64,000 nt of DNA, from assembly GCA_947246685.1 (NCBI GenBank), contig CAMXSN010000001.1:62001-126000 (forward strand), read 5' to 3'. This document shows positions 1 through 8,897 of this stretch, in pieces. Origin of the DNA: an uncultured Clostridia bacterium (lineage in GTDB: Bacteria > Bacillota > Clostridia > Christensenellales > UBA3700). The position numbers and the translations under genes were made by a program. The notes under the pieces were generated by a model. That model did no database searches. It saw only the letters and a list, made by a program, of their open reading frames with translations, and was not told the DNA's origin. Position 1 is the first letter of the stretch. Every line of letters begins with the position of its first letter.

Positions 1-873
1 CCACAGTTCGCCCCATCCGAACGGGAATTTGAATTCAAAATCCGTAGTTGCGTTGGAGTAGTGTGACAGTTCTTCGGGATCGTGGTCGCGAAGTTTGAGT
101 CTTTCTTCTTTGATGCCCAGTCCAAGGAGCCAATTTTTACAGAATTCTTTCCAATATCCAAACCATTCCAAGTCAGTGCCCGGTTTGCAGAAAAATTCAA
201 GTTCCATCTGCTCGAATTCTCTCACTCTGAATATAAAATTGCCTGGAGTGATTTCGTTTCTGAACGACTTTCCTATCTGACCGATGCCGAAAGGCACTTT
301 CATACGGCTCGTGCGTTGCACGTTGAGGAAGTTTACGAAGATTCCTTGCGCCGTTTCCGGACGAAGATAAACCGTGTTGGTAGTATCTTCCGTAACTCCC
401 TGAAAAGTCTTAAACATAAGATTGAACTGTCTTACGCCCGTAAAATCGCATTTGCCGCAATTAGGGCAGGGAATCTTGTTGTCGGCAATATATTTTTCCA
501 TCGCGTCGTTAGACCATCCTGCGATAGACAAATCGAGTTTTTTGCGCGCGATATAATCCTCTATAAGATTGTCGGCTCTGTGTCTGGTCTTGCAGCTTTT
601 GCAATCCATAAGCGGGTCGGAAAATCCGCCCACGTGACCGGACGCCACCCACACATTCGGGTTCATGAGAATCGCGCTGTCAAGTCCCGTGTTGAGAGTG
701 TTTTCCTGCACAAATTTTTTCCACCAAGCTCTCTTGACGTTGTTTTTGAGTTCAACGCCCAAAGGACCGTAATCCCAGGTGTTTGCCAATCCGCCGTAAA
801 TCTCGCTGCCTGCAAATATAAAACCTCGGCCTTTGCAAAGCGCAACGAGTTTTTCCATAGTTAAATCAGCCAT
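1..873 (-). CDS. glyQS: Glycyl-tRNA synthetase, dimeric type (5' part only)
   Basis: Charges tRNA-Gly with glycine in the cytoplasm. The window holds the first 291 codons; the gene runs off the left edge. The protein starts [17 protein letters not shown] and shows class II synthetase sequence of the eukaryote-like alpha2 GlyRS: the GSEIYGG/WDYGPLG region near residues 22-38, a CxxC...CxxC zinc-binding insertion (residues about 90-140) and the motif 2 region [10 protein letters not shown] near residue 170. The ATG at 873 is preceded by AAGGAG at good spacing. The anticodon-binding domain lies outside the window. Confidence 0.95.
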   Translation of the reverse strand, partial: MADLTMEKLVALCKGRGFIFAGSEIYGGLANTWDYGPLGVELKNNVKRAWWKKFVQENTLNTGLDSAILMNPNVWVASGHVGGFSDPLMDCKSCKTRHRADNLIEDYIARKKLDLSIAGWSNDAMEKYIADNKIPCPNCGKCDFTGVRQFNLMFKTFQGVTEDTTNTVYLRPETAQGIFVNFLNVQRTSRMKVPFGIGQIGKSFRNEITPGNFIFRVREFEQMELEFFCKPGTDLEWFGYWKEFCKNWLLGLGIKEERLKLRDHDPEELSHYSNATTDFEFKFPFGWGELW

Positions 874-933
874 AAATCTCCTTAGAATGCGATAAAACGC
901 ACAAAATATTTTATACGATTACAGTTTAATAAA

Positions 934-961
934 TTTACGCGTTGCTTGTCAAATATATAGT
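934..961 (+). promoter_or_regulatory. Possible promoter for the cysteine-rich protein gene
   Basis: TTTACG (934-939) and TATAGT (956-961) are separated by 16 bp, giving a plausible sigma-A promoter about 80 bp before the start at 1048. TTGTCA at 947 followed by AT-rich sequence is an alternative -35. Weak call. Confidence 0.35.
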
Positions 962-1047
962 AACATTTTTATTTTTATTTGCTTATTATGAACTAGAAGG
1001 AGAGAAGCGTACGCGGCTGTCTTTCAAAAACAATGGAGGAAAGTGTA

Positions 1048-1269
1048 ATGACGAACTTTAATGATTGCGGTTGTGCAAACAACCAGTGCTATACCAACGA
1101 GTGTTCGAATAACGGCGGATGCGGCTGCAACTGCTTATGGCTCATCATCTTGCTCATGTGCTGCGGTTGCTGCGGCGGCAACAACGGCTGCGGAGCAAGC
1201 AAGAGCTGCGGATGCGACTGCTGCTGCATAATTCCCGTTATCGTAGCGCTTTGCTGCTGCTGCAAATAA
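1048..1269 (+). CDS. Small protein with 21 cysteines in 73 residues
   Basis: Function unknown. I chose the ATG at 1048 because GGAGGA (1035-1040) lies 7 nt upstream; the ATG at 1033 would sit inside the ribosome binding site. The protein has 73 residues, 21 of them Cys, plus many Gly and Asn. Two short hydrophobic stretches (LWLIILLM and IIPVIVAL) are each followed by a Cys cluster (CCGCC and CCCC), so it looks like two copies of one module: a CGC-rich part, a hydrophobic octet, a Cys cluster. It resembles clostridial proteins I recall being annotated as chorion class high-cysteine HCB protein 13; that is from memory. Metal binding or a disulfide-linked surface or spore layer are guesses. A terminator follows, so it is monocistronic. 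Confidence 0.75.
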   Translation: MTNFNDCGCANNQCYTNECSNNGGCGCNCLWLIILLMCCGCCGGNNGCGASKSCGCDCCCIIPVIVALCCCCK

Positions 1270-1305
1270 GGGCATAGCATAATCGAAACAGAACTACATA
1301 AGATG

Positions 1306-1331
1306 AAAACGCTCCGATAGGGGCGTTTTTT
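1306..1331 (+). terminator. Rho-independent terminator after the cysteine-rich gene
   Basis: AAAACGC (1306-1312) pairs with GCGTTTT (1323-1329) around a 10-nt loop and runs into a T tract. It lies about 35 bp after the stop codon. Confidence 0.85.
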
Positions 1332-1353
1332 GTTATTGTTGAATCGGGTTTAT

Positions 1354-1611
1354 TCAATCCTGTTTTTCTTTTTTACTTAATTCGTATTTTTTCTTATAGT
1401 TAACGAAATTGAAGATTTCCCACACAGTGTCGACTATGAATACGGGAAGGAAAATATACAGCGTAAATTGCAGGTAGAGTTCGTCGAATACAGCCACGAA
1501 CGCTACCCATATAATGAATACGACCGACGTTATTATGCCTTTGAATATTCTGTAAGGCAGAGGTTTGACAGAGAAACTCAGCCACCAAGTCAAAAAGTTG
1601 TATTTCTTCAT
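1354..1611 (-). CDS. Small membrane protein of unknown function (85 aa)
   Basis: I do not recognise the family. The protein begins MKKYNFLTWWLSF and has two or three hydrophobic segments, roughly residues 24-45 and 50-70, followed by a charged tail (KKKYELSKKEKQD). It is therefore likely a small integral membrane protein with a cytoplasmic basic end. I chose the ATG at 1611 because a perfect sigma-A promoter places transcription start exactly on it; an in-frame ATG 15 nt upstream overlaps the -10 box. Neither ATG has a ribosome binding site, so the mRNA is probably leaderless. Confidence 0.65.
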   Translation of the reverse strand: MKKYNFLTWWLSFSVKPLPYRIFKGIITSVVFIIWVAFVAVFDELYLQFTLYIFLPVFIVDTVWEIFNFVNYKKKYELSKKEKQD

Positions 1612-1617
1612 AATCAA

Positions 1618-1646
1618 ATTATACATCCGTTTGGTATTTATGTCAA
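1618..1646 (-). promoter_or_regulatory. Consensus sigma-A promoter giving a leaderless mRNA
   Basis: On the minus strand TTGACA (1646-1641), a 17-bp spacer and TATAAT (1623-1618) match the consensus at all 12 positions. Six bases then separate the -10 box from the ATG at 1611, so the predicted +1 is the A of the start codon. Confidence 0.85.
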
Positions 1647-1702
1647 CGAAGCGGCTGAATTTTATTCTGCATACCTAAGGATACGCAAGCATAGTATTTA
1701 AT

Positions 1703-2164
1703 ATGACAAAAATCAAATGGCTGTGGAGCATAGCTATAGCAATGGGAATAGTGTTGCTGTATGCTTCGCTCAGCGCATATTTCATAAGAATAGACGGTTG
1801 GTATGCGTCTTTGCGCCTGCCATCTTTCGTTTTGCCATCTAAGGGCATGACTGTAGGATGGAGCGTGTTTTACCTCATTAATATACTCGTATTGGCGAGG
1901 ATAATATATTCCAGAGAACGGCTGTATATGATTGTACCGTTGGTTATTTTGGGTATTGTCAATATACTTTGGTGTATGAGTTTCTTTGTTTTTCATTCGC
2001 TTTTGGCAGGGTTTGTAATTCTCGTTATACAATCCGTTATGAGCATTGCGATAATGCTCGCTCTTATCAAATCGGATACTATCTCTATGATTTTCTGGCA
2101 GGCAGTAGTGGTGTGGTACGTTTATCTTTGCGTAGTCGCTTATTGTATTTTGACGAATGCGTAA
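1703..2164 (+). CDS. TspO/MBR-family membrane protein
   Basis: A 153-residue integral membrane protein with five predicted hydrophobic helices, the size and topology of bacterial TspO (tryptophan-rich sensory protein). The segment WYASLRLPSFVLPSKG followed by WSVFYLI matches the family signature in which WY..L..P.W.PP precedes a W..LY helix. TspO proteins bind porphyrins and other small ligands and are linked to stress responses; the ligand here is unknown. The loop is slightly divergent, with F for the usual Trp after LPS. No ribosome binding site precedes the ATG. TAGTAT ends 5 nt upstream but lacks a good -35 box, so initiation is unclear. Confidence 0.75.
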   Translation: MTKIKWLWSIAIAMGIVLLYASLSAYFIRIDGWYASLRLPSFVLPSKGMTVGWSVFYLINILVLARIIYSRERLYMIVPLVILGIVNILWCMSFFVFHSLLAGFVILVIQSVMSIAIMLALIKSDTISMIFWQAVVVWYVYLCVVAYCILTNA

Positions 2165-2226
2165 AGTATTTGGAAGTCATGCTGATCAATATAAGCAATC
2201 GCCTTTTACATAATTACTTAAATCGC

Positions 2227-2255
2227 TTGTAATTTTCGCTTATTTTCTGTATAAT
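2227..2255 (+). promoter_or_regulatory. Sigma-A promoter of the ECF transporter/coaX operon
   Basis: TTGTAA (2227-2232), a 17-bp spacer and TATAAT (2250-2255). Predicted start is near 2262, giving a leader of about 85 nt before the start at 2348. Confidence 0.7.
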
Positions 2256-2347
2256 AATCTTGGACAACGGCACTGTATGGCTGTATGTCCGAAAAAAATT
2301 CTTACCAAAAAAGATGGGTATCCTTTGAGAACTCAATCGAGGTGTTT

Positions 2348-3106
2348 ATGAACAATTTTTCCAACGTGAGAGACAACTCACATTTCCGCAGGTCAAAAAA
2401 CCTTGCAATCTTGGCATTGATGCTGGCGCTTACAATTTTCTTTTGTTTCTTTCCGATCATGTTTCCCGGCGGAGTAACGCTGGCGCTTATGATACTGCCG
2501 TTGCTTATAGTAGCGCAGGGATATGATTTCAAGATGACCATCATTTTAGCCGTGCTTATGGCGTCGGTCAATCAAATAGCTTGGTATACCACCAAGGCGG
2601 CAAATCCGATGGCTCCTATATGGCAGAATCCGCTGGTATGTATGGTGCCGAGAATTCTAATAGGCGTCGTCAGTTACTTTGTAGGATACGGACTTAGGAA
2701 GGCATTTTTACATCCCAAATGTTCAATTGGGGCAGACGGCGAAAAGAGACTGTTAAATCAGAAGGAGATTTTTGCAAAAGACGGCGTGATTACTGCCGTA
2801 AGTACTGCTCTAGGCGTGGTTACCAACACGTTTTTCTGCGGACTTTTTGCCGTGCTATTATACAACGGAAAAGCGCTTTCCAACAATACCGTAATAGGCA
2901 TAGAATATATACTTACTTGGTTCGGTATAAACTTTCTTATCGAAATTATAGCGTTTACTATCGTCGTACCTCCTATAATACTTGCGCTGAGACAGGCAAG
3001 ATTGGTTCCCGTACCTGCGCTCGGCAGGGAAATAACGGTGGAAGAGCAAGTTTGCGAAGAAACGGCGCAACAGGATACGGCTGACGAAAAAAATATCGGC
3101 GATTGA
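2348..3106 (+). CDS. ECF-type transporter substrate-binding (S) component, probably for pantothenate
   Basis: A 252-residue membrane protein with about six hydrophobic helices, the architecture of energy-coupling-factor S components. The first helix region (LAILALMLALTIFFCFFP) is typical of the family, and the C-terminus is acidic. S components bind a vitamin and work with the shared EcfA/A'/T module, which is not in this window. coaX (pantothenate kinase) begins 25 nt downstream, so pantothenate is the likely substrate; this is inference from context. I chose the ATG at 2348 (GAGGTG a few bases upstream) over the ATG at 2285, which has no ribosome binding site. Confidence 0.75.
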   Translation: MNNFSNVRDNSHFRRSKNLAILALMLALTIFFCFFPIMFPGGVTLALMILPLLIVAQGYDFKMTIILAVLMASVNQIAWYTTKAANPMAPIWQNPLVCMVPRILIGVVSYFVGYGLRKAFLHPKCSIGADGEKRLLNQKEIFAKDGVITAVSTALGVVTNTFFCGLFAVLLYNGKALSNNTVIGIEYILTWFGINFLIEIIAFTIVVPPIILALRQARLVPVPALGREITVEEQVCEETAQQDTADEKNIGD

Positions 3107-3131
3107 TATCGTCAAATATACGGAGAAGAAT

Positions 3132-3905
3132 ATGTTACTTGTAATAGATATCGGCAATACCAATATCAAACTTGGCGTATATGACAGAGAAAAACTGATA
3201 TATTCGTGGAGATTATCCGTCAAAGTTATCAGGACGGCAGATGAGATAGGAATAACGCTGACGAGTTTGCTCGACGCAAAAAACATCGAATTAAAGAGCT
3301 TTGACGGCATTATCATGTCGTCGGTTCAGCCGTCGCTCAATTACACTATGGAGCATGCCTGCGAATTTTATCTGGGCAAAAAGCCTATAATGGTAGGCGT
3401 GGGCATCAAGACTGGATTGAATATCAAATACAGCAATCCTCAGGAAGTCGGCGCCGACAGAATCGTCAATTCGGTAGCCGCTTATAAGTTGTACGGCGGA
3501 CCGTGTATAGTAGTGGATTTCGGCACGGCGACAACGTTCAACGTGGTTTCGCCAAAAGGCGAATTTCTCGGAGGCTGCATAGCGCCGGGAATTATCACGG
3601 GATTGGAAGCGCTCGTCAACAATACGGCAAAACTACCCAGAGTGGAGATCGTTAAGCCCGAGAGCATTATCGCCAAGACAACTGTAACGGGATTGCAAGC
3701 GGGCATGATTTACGGAAGCACGGGTATGGTCAAATATATCTTGCAAAAACTTAAAGAAGAGAGCGGTTATTCCGACGTCAAAGTCATTGCGACGGGCGGT
3801 TTGAGCGAAGTGATTATGGGCGTAGACAAAGACAGGATAATCGACGTCGTAGACAGGTCTCTGACGCTCAAAGGGTTAAAACTTATCTATGATATGAACA
3901 GATAA
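3132..3905 (+). CDS. coaX: Type III pantothenate kinase
   Basis: Phosphorylates pantothenate, the first step of coenzyme A synthesis. The 257-residue protein has the ASKHA-fold signatures of CoaX: the phosphate loop DIGNTNIKLG at residues 5-14, GADRIVN near 105, and VVDFGTATTFN near 128-138. Length is normal for the family. GGAGAAG precedes the ATG. It is co-transcribed with the upstream ECF S component. coaBC lies far away at 37.5 kb, so CoA genes are dispersed. Confidence 0.95.
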   Translation: MLLVIDIGNTNIKLGVYDREKLIYSWRLSVKVIRTADEIGITLTSLLDAKNIELKSFDGIIMSSVQPSLNYTMEHACEFYLGKKPIMVGVGIKTGLNIKYSNPQEVGADRIVNSVAAYKLYGGPCIVVDFGTATTFNVVSPKGEFLGGCIAPGIITGLEALVNNTAKLPRVEIVKPESIIAKTTVTGLQAGMIYGSTGMVKYILQKLKEESGYSDVKVIATGGLSEVIMGVDKDRIIDVVDRSLTLKGLKLIYDMNR

Positions 3906-4005
3906 AAGCCGAGAAGTTAAATTACACGCATTTATTTACTCAAGCGAATTAATTAAGATATATCCGACGTCAAAACAAAAAAATACAGAAAGTTGTCGTT
4001 TGGGA

Positions 4006-4034
4006 TAGACATTACAGAAAAAATAATATAAAAT
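4006..4034 (+). promoter_or_regulatory. Sigma-A promoter of hom
   Basis: TAGACA (4006-4011), a 17-bp spacer and TAAAAT (4029-4034), each one mismatch from consensus. Predicted start is near 4041, 28 nt before the ATG. Confidence 0.7.
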
Positions 4035-4068
4035 AATATCATATATAAATTATATTAAGGAGAACAAA

Positions 4069-5340
4069 ATGAAAAAAGTTGGAGTAGCCGTGCTCGGTCT
4101 CGGAGTTGTCGGCGGAGGAACTTGCAAAATACTTATTGACAGAAGGAGCAGAATCGCAGAGGAATACGGAGTCGATATCGAAATCGCCGCAGTACTCGAC
4201 AGAGTGCCCGCTAGAGTGACGGGATTGGGATTGGATCTTTCCATTCTTGCAAGCGATATTGACGAGATTTGCGCGAATGCCAACGTGGATATAGTCGTTG
4301 AGTGTATGGGCGGAACTGAGCCTGCGAGAACTTTTCTTATCAAGGCGTTGGAGGCGGGCAAAAGCATAGTCACTTCCAACAAAGAAATGTTTGCAAAATT
4401 CTGGCCGGAGCTTGAAAAAGCTGCGCAAAAGACGGGGGCAGGTCTTTATTACGAAGCGACTACGGGCGGCGGAATGCCTATCATAAGAACTATGACGCAG
4501 GCGATGCAGGCCAACGGTATTCAGGAAATAAAGACTATTATCAACGGCACTACCAACTATATTCTCACGCGCATGACCGAAGAGGGCGCGGATTATGACG
4601 CTGTGCTCAAAGACGCGCAAGCGCTCGGCTATGCGGAGGCAAACCCCGTTGCCGACGTGGAGGGATACGATTCTAGCTATAAGCTCAGCATCCTCTCTTC
4701 GCTCGCGTTTAACAAAAGAGTTCCCGTAGAATTGATTTACCGCGAAGGTATCACCAAGATTACCGCTCAGGATATCAAGATAGCCAAAGATATGGGATTT
4801 GTGATCAAACTGCTGGCGATAGCTAAGCAAAAAGGTCAGAAGATTGAGGCGAGAGTGCATCCGGTATTCCTGCCTAAGTCCCATCCTCTTGCAAGCGTCA
4901 ACGGAGCGTTCAACGCAGTGTTTGTAGTCGGAGACGCGGTAGGCGATATTATGATCTACGGCAGAGGCGCGGGCGCATTGCCGACAGGCAGCGCGATTGT
5001 CAGCGATATTGTATTCTGCGCAAGACAGGTCGAGCACGCGAGATATTCGGAGATGTTTGACGTTATGCCTGCGAGCGATATAGTCACAGATTTCGAGAGC
5101 GAATATTACGTCCGTCTCAACGCAAGAGACGTCAGCGGCGTAATTGCCGACGTTGCGGCGGTATTCAAAAAATATAAAGTATCCATTTCTCAGATGAGAC
5201 AGGACGCCAATAAAGAGGTCATTCCCATAGTATTCATCACTCATAAGACGAGCGAGAACGCTATGAAGAAAGCTATCGAAGAAATCAAGAAGCTCCCCAA
5301 TATAATCAGCGTGGAGAACGTGATAAGAGTAGAAAAATAA
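4069..5340 (+). CDS. hom: Homoserine dehydrogenase with C-terminal ACT domain
   Basis: Reduces aspartate semialdehyde to homoserine for threonine and methionine synthesis. The 423-residue protein has an N-terminal nucleotide-binding motif (GLGVVGGG, residues 9-16), the conserved TSNKEMFA segment near residue 103, the catalytic-domain motif INGTTNYIL near 156-164, and a C-terminal ACT domain from about residue 345 (YYVRLNARDVSGVIADVA), which usually mediates threonine feedback. AAGGAG precedes the ATG. No other threonine gene is adjacent. Confidence 0.95.
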   Translation: MKKVGVAVLGLGVVGGGTCKILIDRRSRIAEEYGVDIEIAAVLDRVPARVTGLGLDLSILASDIDEICANANVDIVVECMGGTEPARTFLIKALEAGKSIVTSNKEMFAKFWPELEKAAQKTGAGLYYEATTGGGMPIIRTMTQAMQANGIQEIKTIINGTTNYILTRMTEEGADYDAVLKDAQALGYAEANPVADVEGYDSSYKLSILSSLAFNKRVPVELIYREGITKITAQDIKIAKDMGFVIKLLAIAKQKGQKIEARVHPVFLPKSHPLASVNGAFNAVFVVGDAVGDIMIYGRGAGALPTGSAIVSDIVFCARQVEHARYSEMFDVMPASDIVTDFESEYYVRLNARDVSGVIADVAAVFKKYKVSISQMRQDANKEVIPIVFITHKTSENAMKKAIEEIKKLPNIISVENVIRVEK

Positions 5341-5385
5341 TTATTTTGCAATAACACGGCGCAACACTGCGCGGCGGAGGGCATT

Positions 5386-5892
5386 ATGCTTACAAATGCG
5401 GCAACGTTATATCTGGTCGATTTGTGCGACAAGTTTACAGACAATAAATACGTAGTCGTCGAATGGGGCGAACTTAGCGCGCTGAGTTCGCAGCCCGCCG
5501 AAAATTTCGACGTCAACGCTACTTGGAAAGAACTTAAGATGAACGGGTGCGTCGTCAACAAATACGCCGACTCTGAAGAGGTGTGCTTTATGCTGACCGA
5601 CAAAGCGCGTGTGTTGGTGCAGGAATATAAAGTCTTGATGGAGCAGATGAAAGCGCAGGAAGACGCTCAATCGCAGGAAGATATCGCGCATAGCTATATC
5701 AAGACTGACGAACAGGGAAGTTTGGTCGTCATGCCGACAAGCGCGGTAGCCGCCAAGAAAAAAAGATTCGAGGTCAAAAAGTTAAAAAAGAGCGCTTTTA
5801 CCAGCGGAATGCTCGGCGGATTGATTTCGGGCGGAGTGTTGGGACTTATTTTCGGATTGCTTGGAGGACTGATTGTCAATCTGATTGGATAA
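5386..5892 (+). CDS. Unknown tail-anchored protein with a winged-helix-like N-terminus
   Basis: I do not recognise this 168-residue protein. The first ~85 residues are soluble and end in VCFMLTDKARVLVQEY, which reads like the wing and last helix of a winged helix. A charged linker (residues 85-130) follows. The end (SGMLGGLISGGVLGLIFGLLGGLIVNLIG, given here only as a region, residues 139-167) is a glycine-zipper hydrophobic segment at the extreme C-terminus. GGAGGG precedes the ATG. It is followed 66 nt later by a protein of the same plan. Confidence 0.6.
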   Translation: MLTNAATLYLVDLCDKFTDNKYVVVEWGELSALSSQPAENFDVNATWKELKMNGCVVNKYADSEEVCFMLTDKARVLVQEYKVLMEQMKAQEDAQSQEDIAHSYIKTDEQGSLVVMPTSAVAAKKKRFEVKKLKKSAFTSGMLGGLISGGVLGLIFGLLGGLIVNLIG

Positions 5893-5958
5893 AACAACCG
5901 CGGCAGGCGCAAAATGTCGTCGACAAAATATCAGATGTGATTAACGTAAGGAGATGTT

Positions 5959-6324
5959 ATGCTCAATAAGAAGACAAAAAAACTTATGAAAGCAGTATAT
6001 TATAAGGCCGTGGAAAAAGACGGTACGTTTTTGATAAGTCAGAACGACCTTCTCGCGGCTATGCCTTACAATTTTCAATTTAAGAAAAAAGAATTGCCCG
6101 CGGCGCTGAAATCGCTTGTCAGCGAGGGATATTTCGAACTTATCACGACCGAAAAGAAAGGCGAAGAATATTACTGCATAACGCTTCAGCAGTCAGGCTA
6201 TGATTTTGCTTATCAGATCGCCAAAGAAAAGCGTCAGATAAAATTGAAGATAACTTTGACCGTTTGCGGAGCAGTGCTCAGCTTTATCTTGGGCTTGATA
6301 TTAAAATCCGTATTTACCAAATAA
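5959..6324 (+). CDS. Unknown tail-anchored protein, same plan as its upstream neighbour
   Basis: A 121-residue protein of unrecognised family. The N-terminal ~90 residues suggest a small winged helix: a helix with SQNDLLAAMPYNF, then a helix ending KSLVSEGYFELI, then a wing with EYYCITLQQSGYDFA. Residues 97-118 form one transmembrane helix, followed by a short basic end. AAGGAG precedes the ATG. The matching layout of the preceding gene suggests a duplicated or cooperating pair. Confidence 0.6.
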   Translation: MLNKKTKKLMKAVYYKAVEKDGTFLISQNDLLAAMPYNFQFKKKELPAALKSLVSEGYFELITTEKKGEEYYCITLQQSGYDFAYQIAKEKRQIKLKITLTVCGAVLSFILGLILKSVFTK

Positions 6325-6333
6325 GGTGTTATT

Positions 6334-6657
6334 ATGGCGACTTCGATCGAGTTTATAGAATACGTTTGCGAACAGTTGGGAGATATAGGAACCGTAACTT
6401 ACAAAAAAATGTTCGGAGAATATATGGTCTATCTCAATGCAAAACCGATTTTTACGGTTTGCGACGATACCGTTTACGTCAAGCAGGTAGATAGTGTAAA
6501 AGACTTCTTGCGCGATTCGGAAAAGGGCGAGCCATATAAGGGCGCAAAGACATGCCACATTCTTGACGTCGACGATTCCGATTTGACCCGTCAGGTGGCT
6601 TTGGCAGTCGAAAAGGTCACTCCGTTGCCAAAACACAAAAAGCCTAAATCTAAATAA
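6334..6657 (+). CDS. TfoX N-terminal domain protein
   Basis: A 107-residue protein made of a single TfoX/Sxy N-terminal domain. The segment TVTYKKMFGEYMVYLNAKPIFTVCDD contains the family signature K-MFGEY followed by the beta strand with V.DD. The family is named after a competence regulator of gamma-proteobacteria, but stand-alone versions are common in Firmicutes and have no established role. It starts 9 nt after the preceding gene, and a strong terminator follows its stop codon. Confidence 0.85.
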   Translation: MATSIEFIEYVCEQLGDIGTVTYKKMFGEYMVYLNAKPIFTVCDDTVYVKQVDSVKDFLRDSEKGEPYKGAKTCHILDVDDSDLTRQVALAVEKVTPLPKHKKPKSK

Positions 6658-6664
6658 TCAAACG

Positions 6665-6686
6665 CCGCTTGCAAAAGCGGTTTTTT
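6665..6686 (+). terminator. Rho-independent terminator after the TfoX-N gene
   Basis: CCGCTT (6665-6670), loop GCAA, AAGCGG (6675-6680), then six T. It starts 8 nt after the stop codon. Confidence 0.9.
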
Positions 6687-6869
6687 ATTTATATATTCAT
6701 ATATATAAGTCAATAATATCTCAGTGTCGAATTTGTCGGATCTAACAACGCTTTGTAATTATAATTTGCGTTATTCAATCTGACGGGGAATCGATTTCTC
6801 AATAATTATCGCAGTCAAATTTTTCCGCTGAAAAGGAGCAGATTATTTGTTTCAAATTAATACAAATGC

Positions 6870-6898
6870 TTGCAAAATGTGAACATTTGTGCTAAAAT
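6870..6898 (+). promoter_or_regulatory. uvrB promoter (near-leaderless)
   Basis: TTGCAA (6870-6875), a 17-bp spacer and TAAAAT (6893-6898). Predicted start is near 6905, only 4 nt before the uvrB ATG at 6909. There is no ribosome binding site. Confidence 0.75.
6880..6893 (+). promoter_or_regulatory. Possible LexA (SOS) operator in the uvrB promoter
   Basis: TGAACATTTGTGCT resembles the Firmicutes SOS box CGAAC-N4-GTTCG: the GAAC half is intact and the other half reads GTGC. It lies inside the -35/-10 spacer, where a repressor would block polymerase, and uvrB is a standard SOS gene. The imperfect right half keeps confidence low. Confidence 0.4.
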
Positions 6899-6908
6899 AC
6901 ACTTAATT

Positions 6909-8858
6909 ATGTTTGAGCTTAAAAGTAAGTTTTCTCCGTGCGGCGATCAGCCGCAGGCAATACAAAAACTTGTCGAGGGCGTAAACGACGGTTTGCGCAC
7001 TCAGGTTTTGCTCGGCGTTACGGGCAGCGGCAAGACGTTTACGATGGCAAACGTTATAAAAGAATGCAATCGCCCGGCGCTTGTAATTGCGCACAACAAG
7101 ACTTTGGCGGCGCAACTTTGCAACGAGTTCAGAGAATTTTTTCCTAACAACAGAGTGGAATATTTCGTATCTTATTACGATTATTATCAGCCGGAAGCCT
7201 ACATTCCCCGTACCGACACTTATATTGAAAAAGACTTGTCTATTAACGATGAAATAGACAGACTTCGCAATTCCGCAACAAGCGCGTTATGCGAGAGCAG
7301 AGACGTAATAGTAGTGTCTTCGGTGTCGTGCATTTACGGATTGGGCGCGCCAATGGAGTATTTTTCTATGGCGATTTCATTGCGAGAGGGGATGAGTATA
7401 GACAGAGACGCGTTGCTCGACAATCTTGTTGAGATTCAGTATAAGCGCAGCGATATCGAATTTTGCAGAGCGACGTTCAGAGTTCGCGGAGACGTGGTTG
7501 AGATATTTCCCGTAGAGAGTTCGGACTATGCGGTGCGCATAGAATTTTGGGGCGATGAGATAGAACGTATTGCGCAATTCGACCCGATTACAGCAAAATC
7601 CGTCTGTCAGTTAAAACACGTCAATATTTTTCCAGCCACACATTACGTTGTGGAAAAAGATAAGAGGGAAGCCTGCCTTGACAGGATAAGAAACGATATG
7701 GTCGAGCAGGTAGAACTTTTTAAGCAGCAAGGCAAACTTCTCGAAGCTCAGCGGCTTAAAGAACGCGTCAGTTACGACTTGGAAATGATCAAAGAAATGG
7801 GATATTGCTCGGGTATCGAGAATTATTCGAGATATTTCGACGGCAGACAGCCTGGACAGCCTCCGTATACGCTGCTGGACTTTTTCCCTAAGGACTTTCT
7901 GTTGTTTGTGGACGAAAGTCATATGACGTTGCCGCAGGTGCGAGCTATGTTCAATGGAGATTTATCTAGAAAAGTCAATTTGGTCGATTACGGTTTCCGT
8001 CTTCCGTCGGCATACGATAACAGACCTCTTAAATTCAATGAGTTCGACGAGAGAATAGGTCAGATGATATGCGTATCCGCCACTCCGGCAAAATACGAAT
8101 TGGAGCAAGCAGGACAGGTCGTAGAGCAGCTTATCAGACCGACTGGACTGATCGATCCCGAGGTGGAGATTTGTCCTATCGACGGGCAGATAGACGACTT
8201 GATATCGCGTATCAACGCGACCGTGGACAAAAAAGCAAGGGTGCTTGTGACCACTCTGACTAAAAAGATGGCAGAAAGTCTTACTTCATATTTGACAGAG
8301 AGACACATCAAAGTCAAATATATGCACTCTGACATAGACACTTTGGAGAGAATCGAGATAATCGCGGGCTTGAGAAAAGGCGAATTTGACGTGCTGGTGG
8401 GCATCAATCTTTTGCGCGAAGGTCTGGATATACCCGAGGTGCAGCTTGTTGCGATACTTGACGCGGACAAAGAGGGATTTCTGCGCAGCGAGACTTCTTT
8501 GATACAGACTATCGGCAGAGCGGCGCGTAACAGCGAGGCAAAAGTCGTAATGTACGCGGATAGGATTACCGACAGTATGCGAAACGCTATCGAAGAAACC
8601 AACAGACGTCGAGAAGCTCAGAGCAAATATAATCAAGATCATAATATCACGCCCAAGACTATCGTCAAAGAAATTACCAATACCTTGGAGATTTCCAAGA
8701 AGATAGAGGACAAAGCGGTTAAGTCGGATAGAGATATTGCCAAGGAGCTGTCAAGGCTGTCGACAGCAATGAAGGTCGCTTCGGCAAATCTTGATTTTGA
8801 GTTGGCGATAAAATACCGCGAGCAAATCGCCGCATTGAAATCCGCACTGAAAAAATAA
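6909..8858 (+). CDS. uvrB: Excinuclease ABC subunit B
   Basis: DNA damage-verification helicase of nucleotide excision repair; receives DNA from UvrA and recruits UvrC. The protein (649 aa from the ATG at 6909) begins [18 protein letters not shown] as the family does. It has Walker A GVTGSGKT (residues 33-40), the beta-hairpin region [12 protein letters not shown], the DESH helicase motif [11 protein letters not shown] (motif VI), and a C-terminal UVR motif. I rejected an upstream in-frame ATG at 6870 because it falls in the -35 box and adds residues absent from the family. uvrA follows 39 nt downstream. Confidence 0.96.
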   Translation: MFELKSKFSPCGDQPQAIQKLVEGVNDGLRTQVLLGVTGSGKTFTMANVIKECNRPALVIAHNKTLAAQLCNEFREFFPNNRVEYFVSYYDYYQPEAYIPRTDTYIEKDLSINDEIDRLRNSATSALCESRDVIVVSSVSCIYGLGAPMEYFSMAISLREGMSIDRDALLDNLVEIQYKRSDIEFCRATFRVRGDVVEIFPVESSDYAVRIEFWGDEIERIAQFDPITAKSVCQLKHVNIFPATHYVVEKDKREACLDRIRNDMVEQVELFKQQGKLLEAQRLKERVSYDLEMIKEMGYCSGIENYSRYFDGRQPGQPPYTLLDFFPKDFLLFVDESHMTLPQVRAMFNGDLSRKVNLVDYGFRLPSAYDNRPLKFNEFDERIGQMICVSATPAKYELEQAGQVVEQLIRPTGLIDPEVEICPIDGQIDDLISRINATVDKKARVLVTTLTKKMAESLTSYLTERHIKVKYMHSDIDTLERIEIIAGLRKGEFDVLVGINLLREGLDIPEVQLVAILDADKEGFLRSETSLIQTIGRAARNSEAKVVMYADRITDSMRNAIEETNRRREAQSKYNQDHNITPKTIVKEITNTLEISKKIEDKAVKSDRDIAKELSRLSTAMKVASANLDFELAIKYREQIAALKSALKK

Positions 8859-8897
8859 TGCAAATACATGACAGTCGAGCACTGTCGGAGAGGATAT

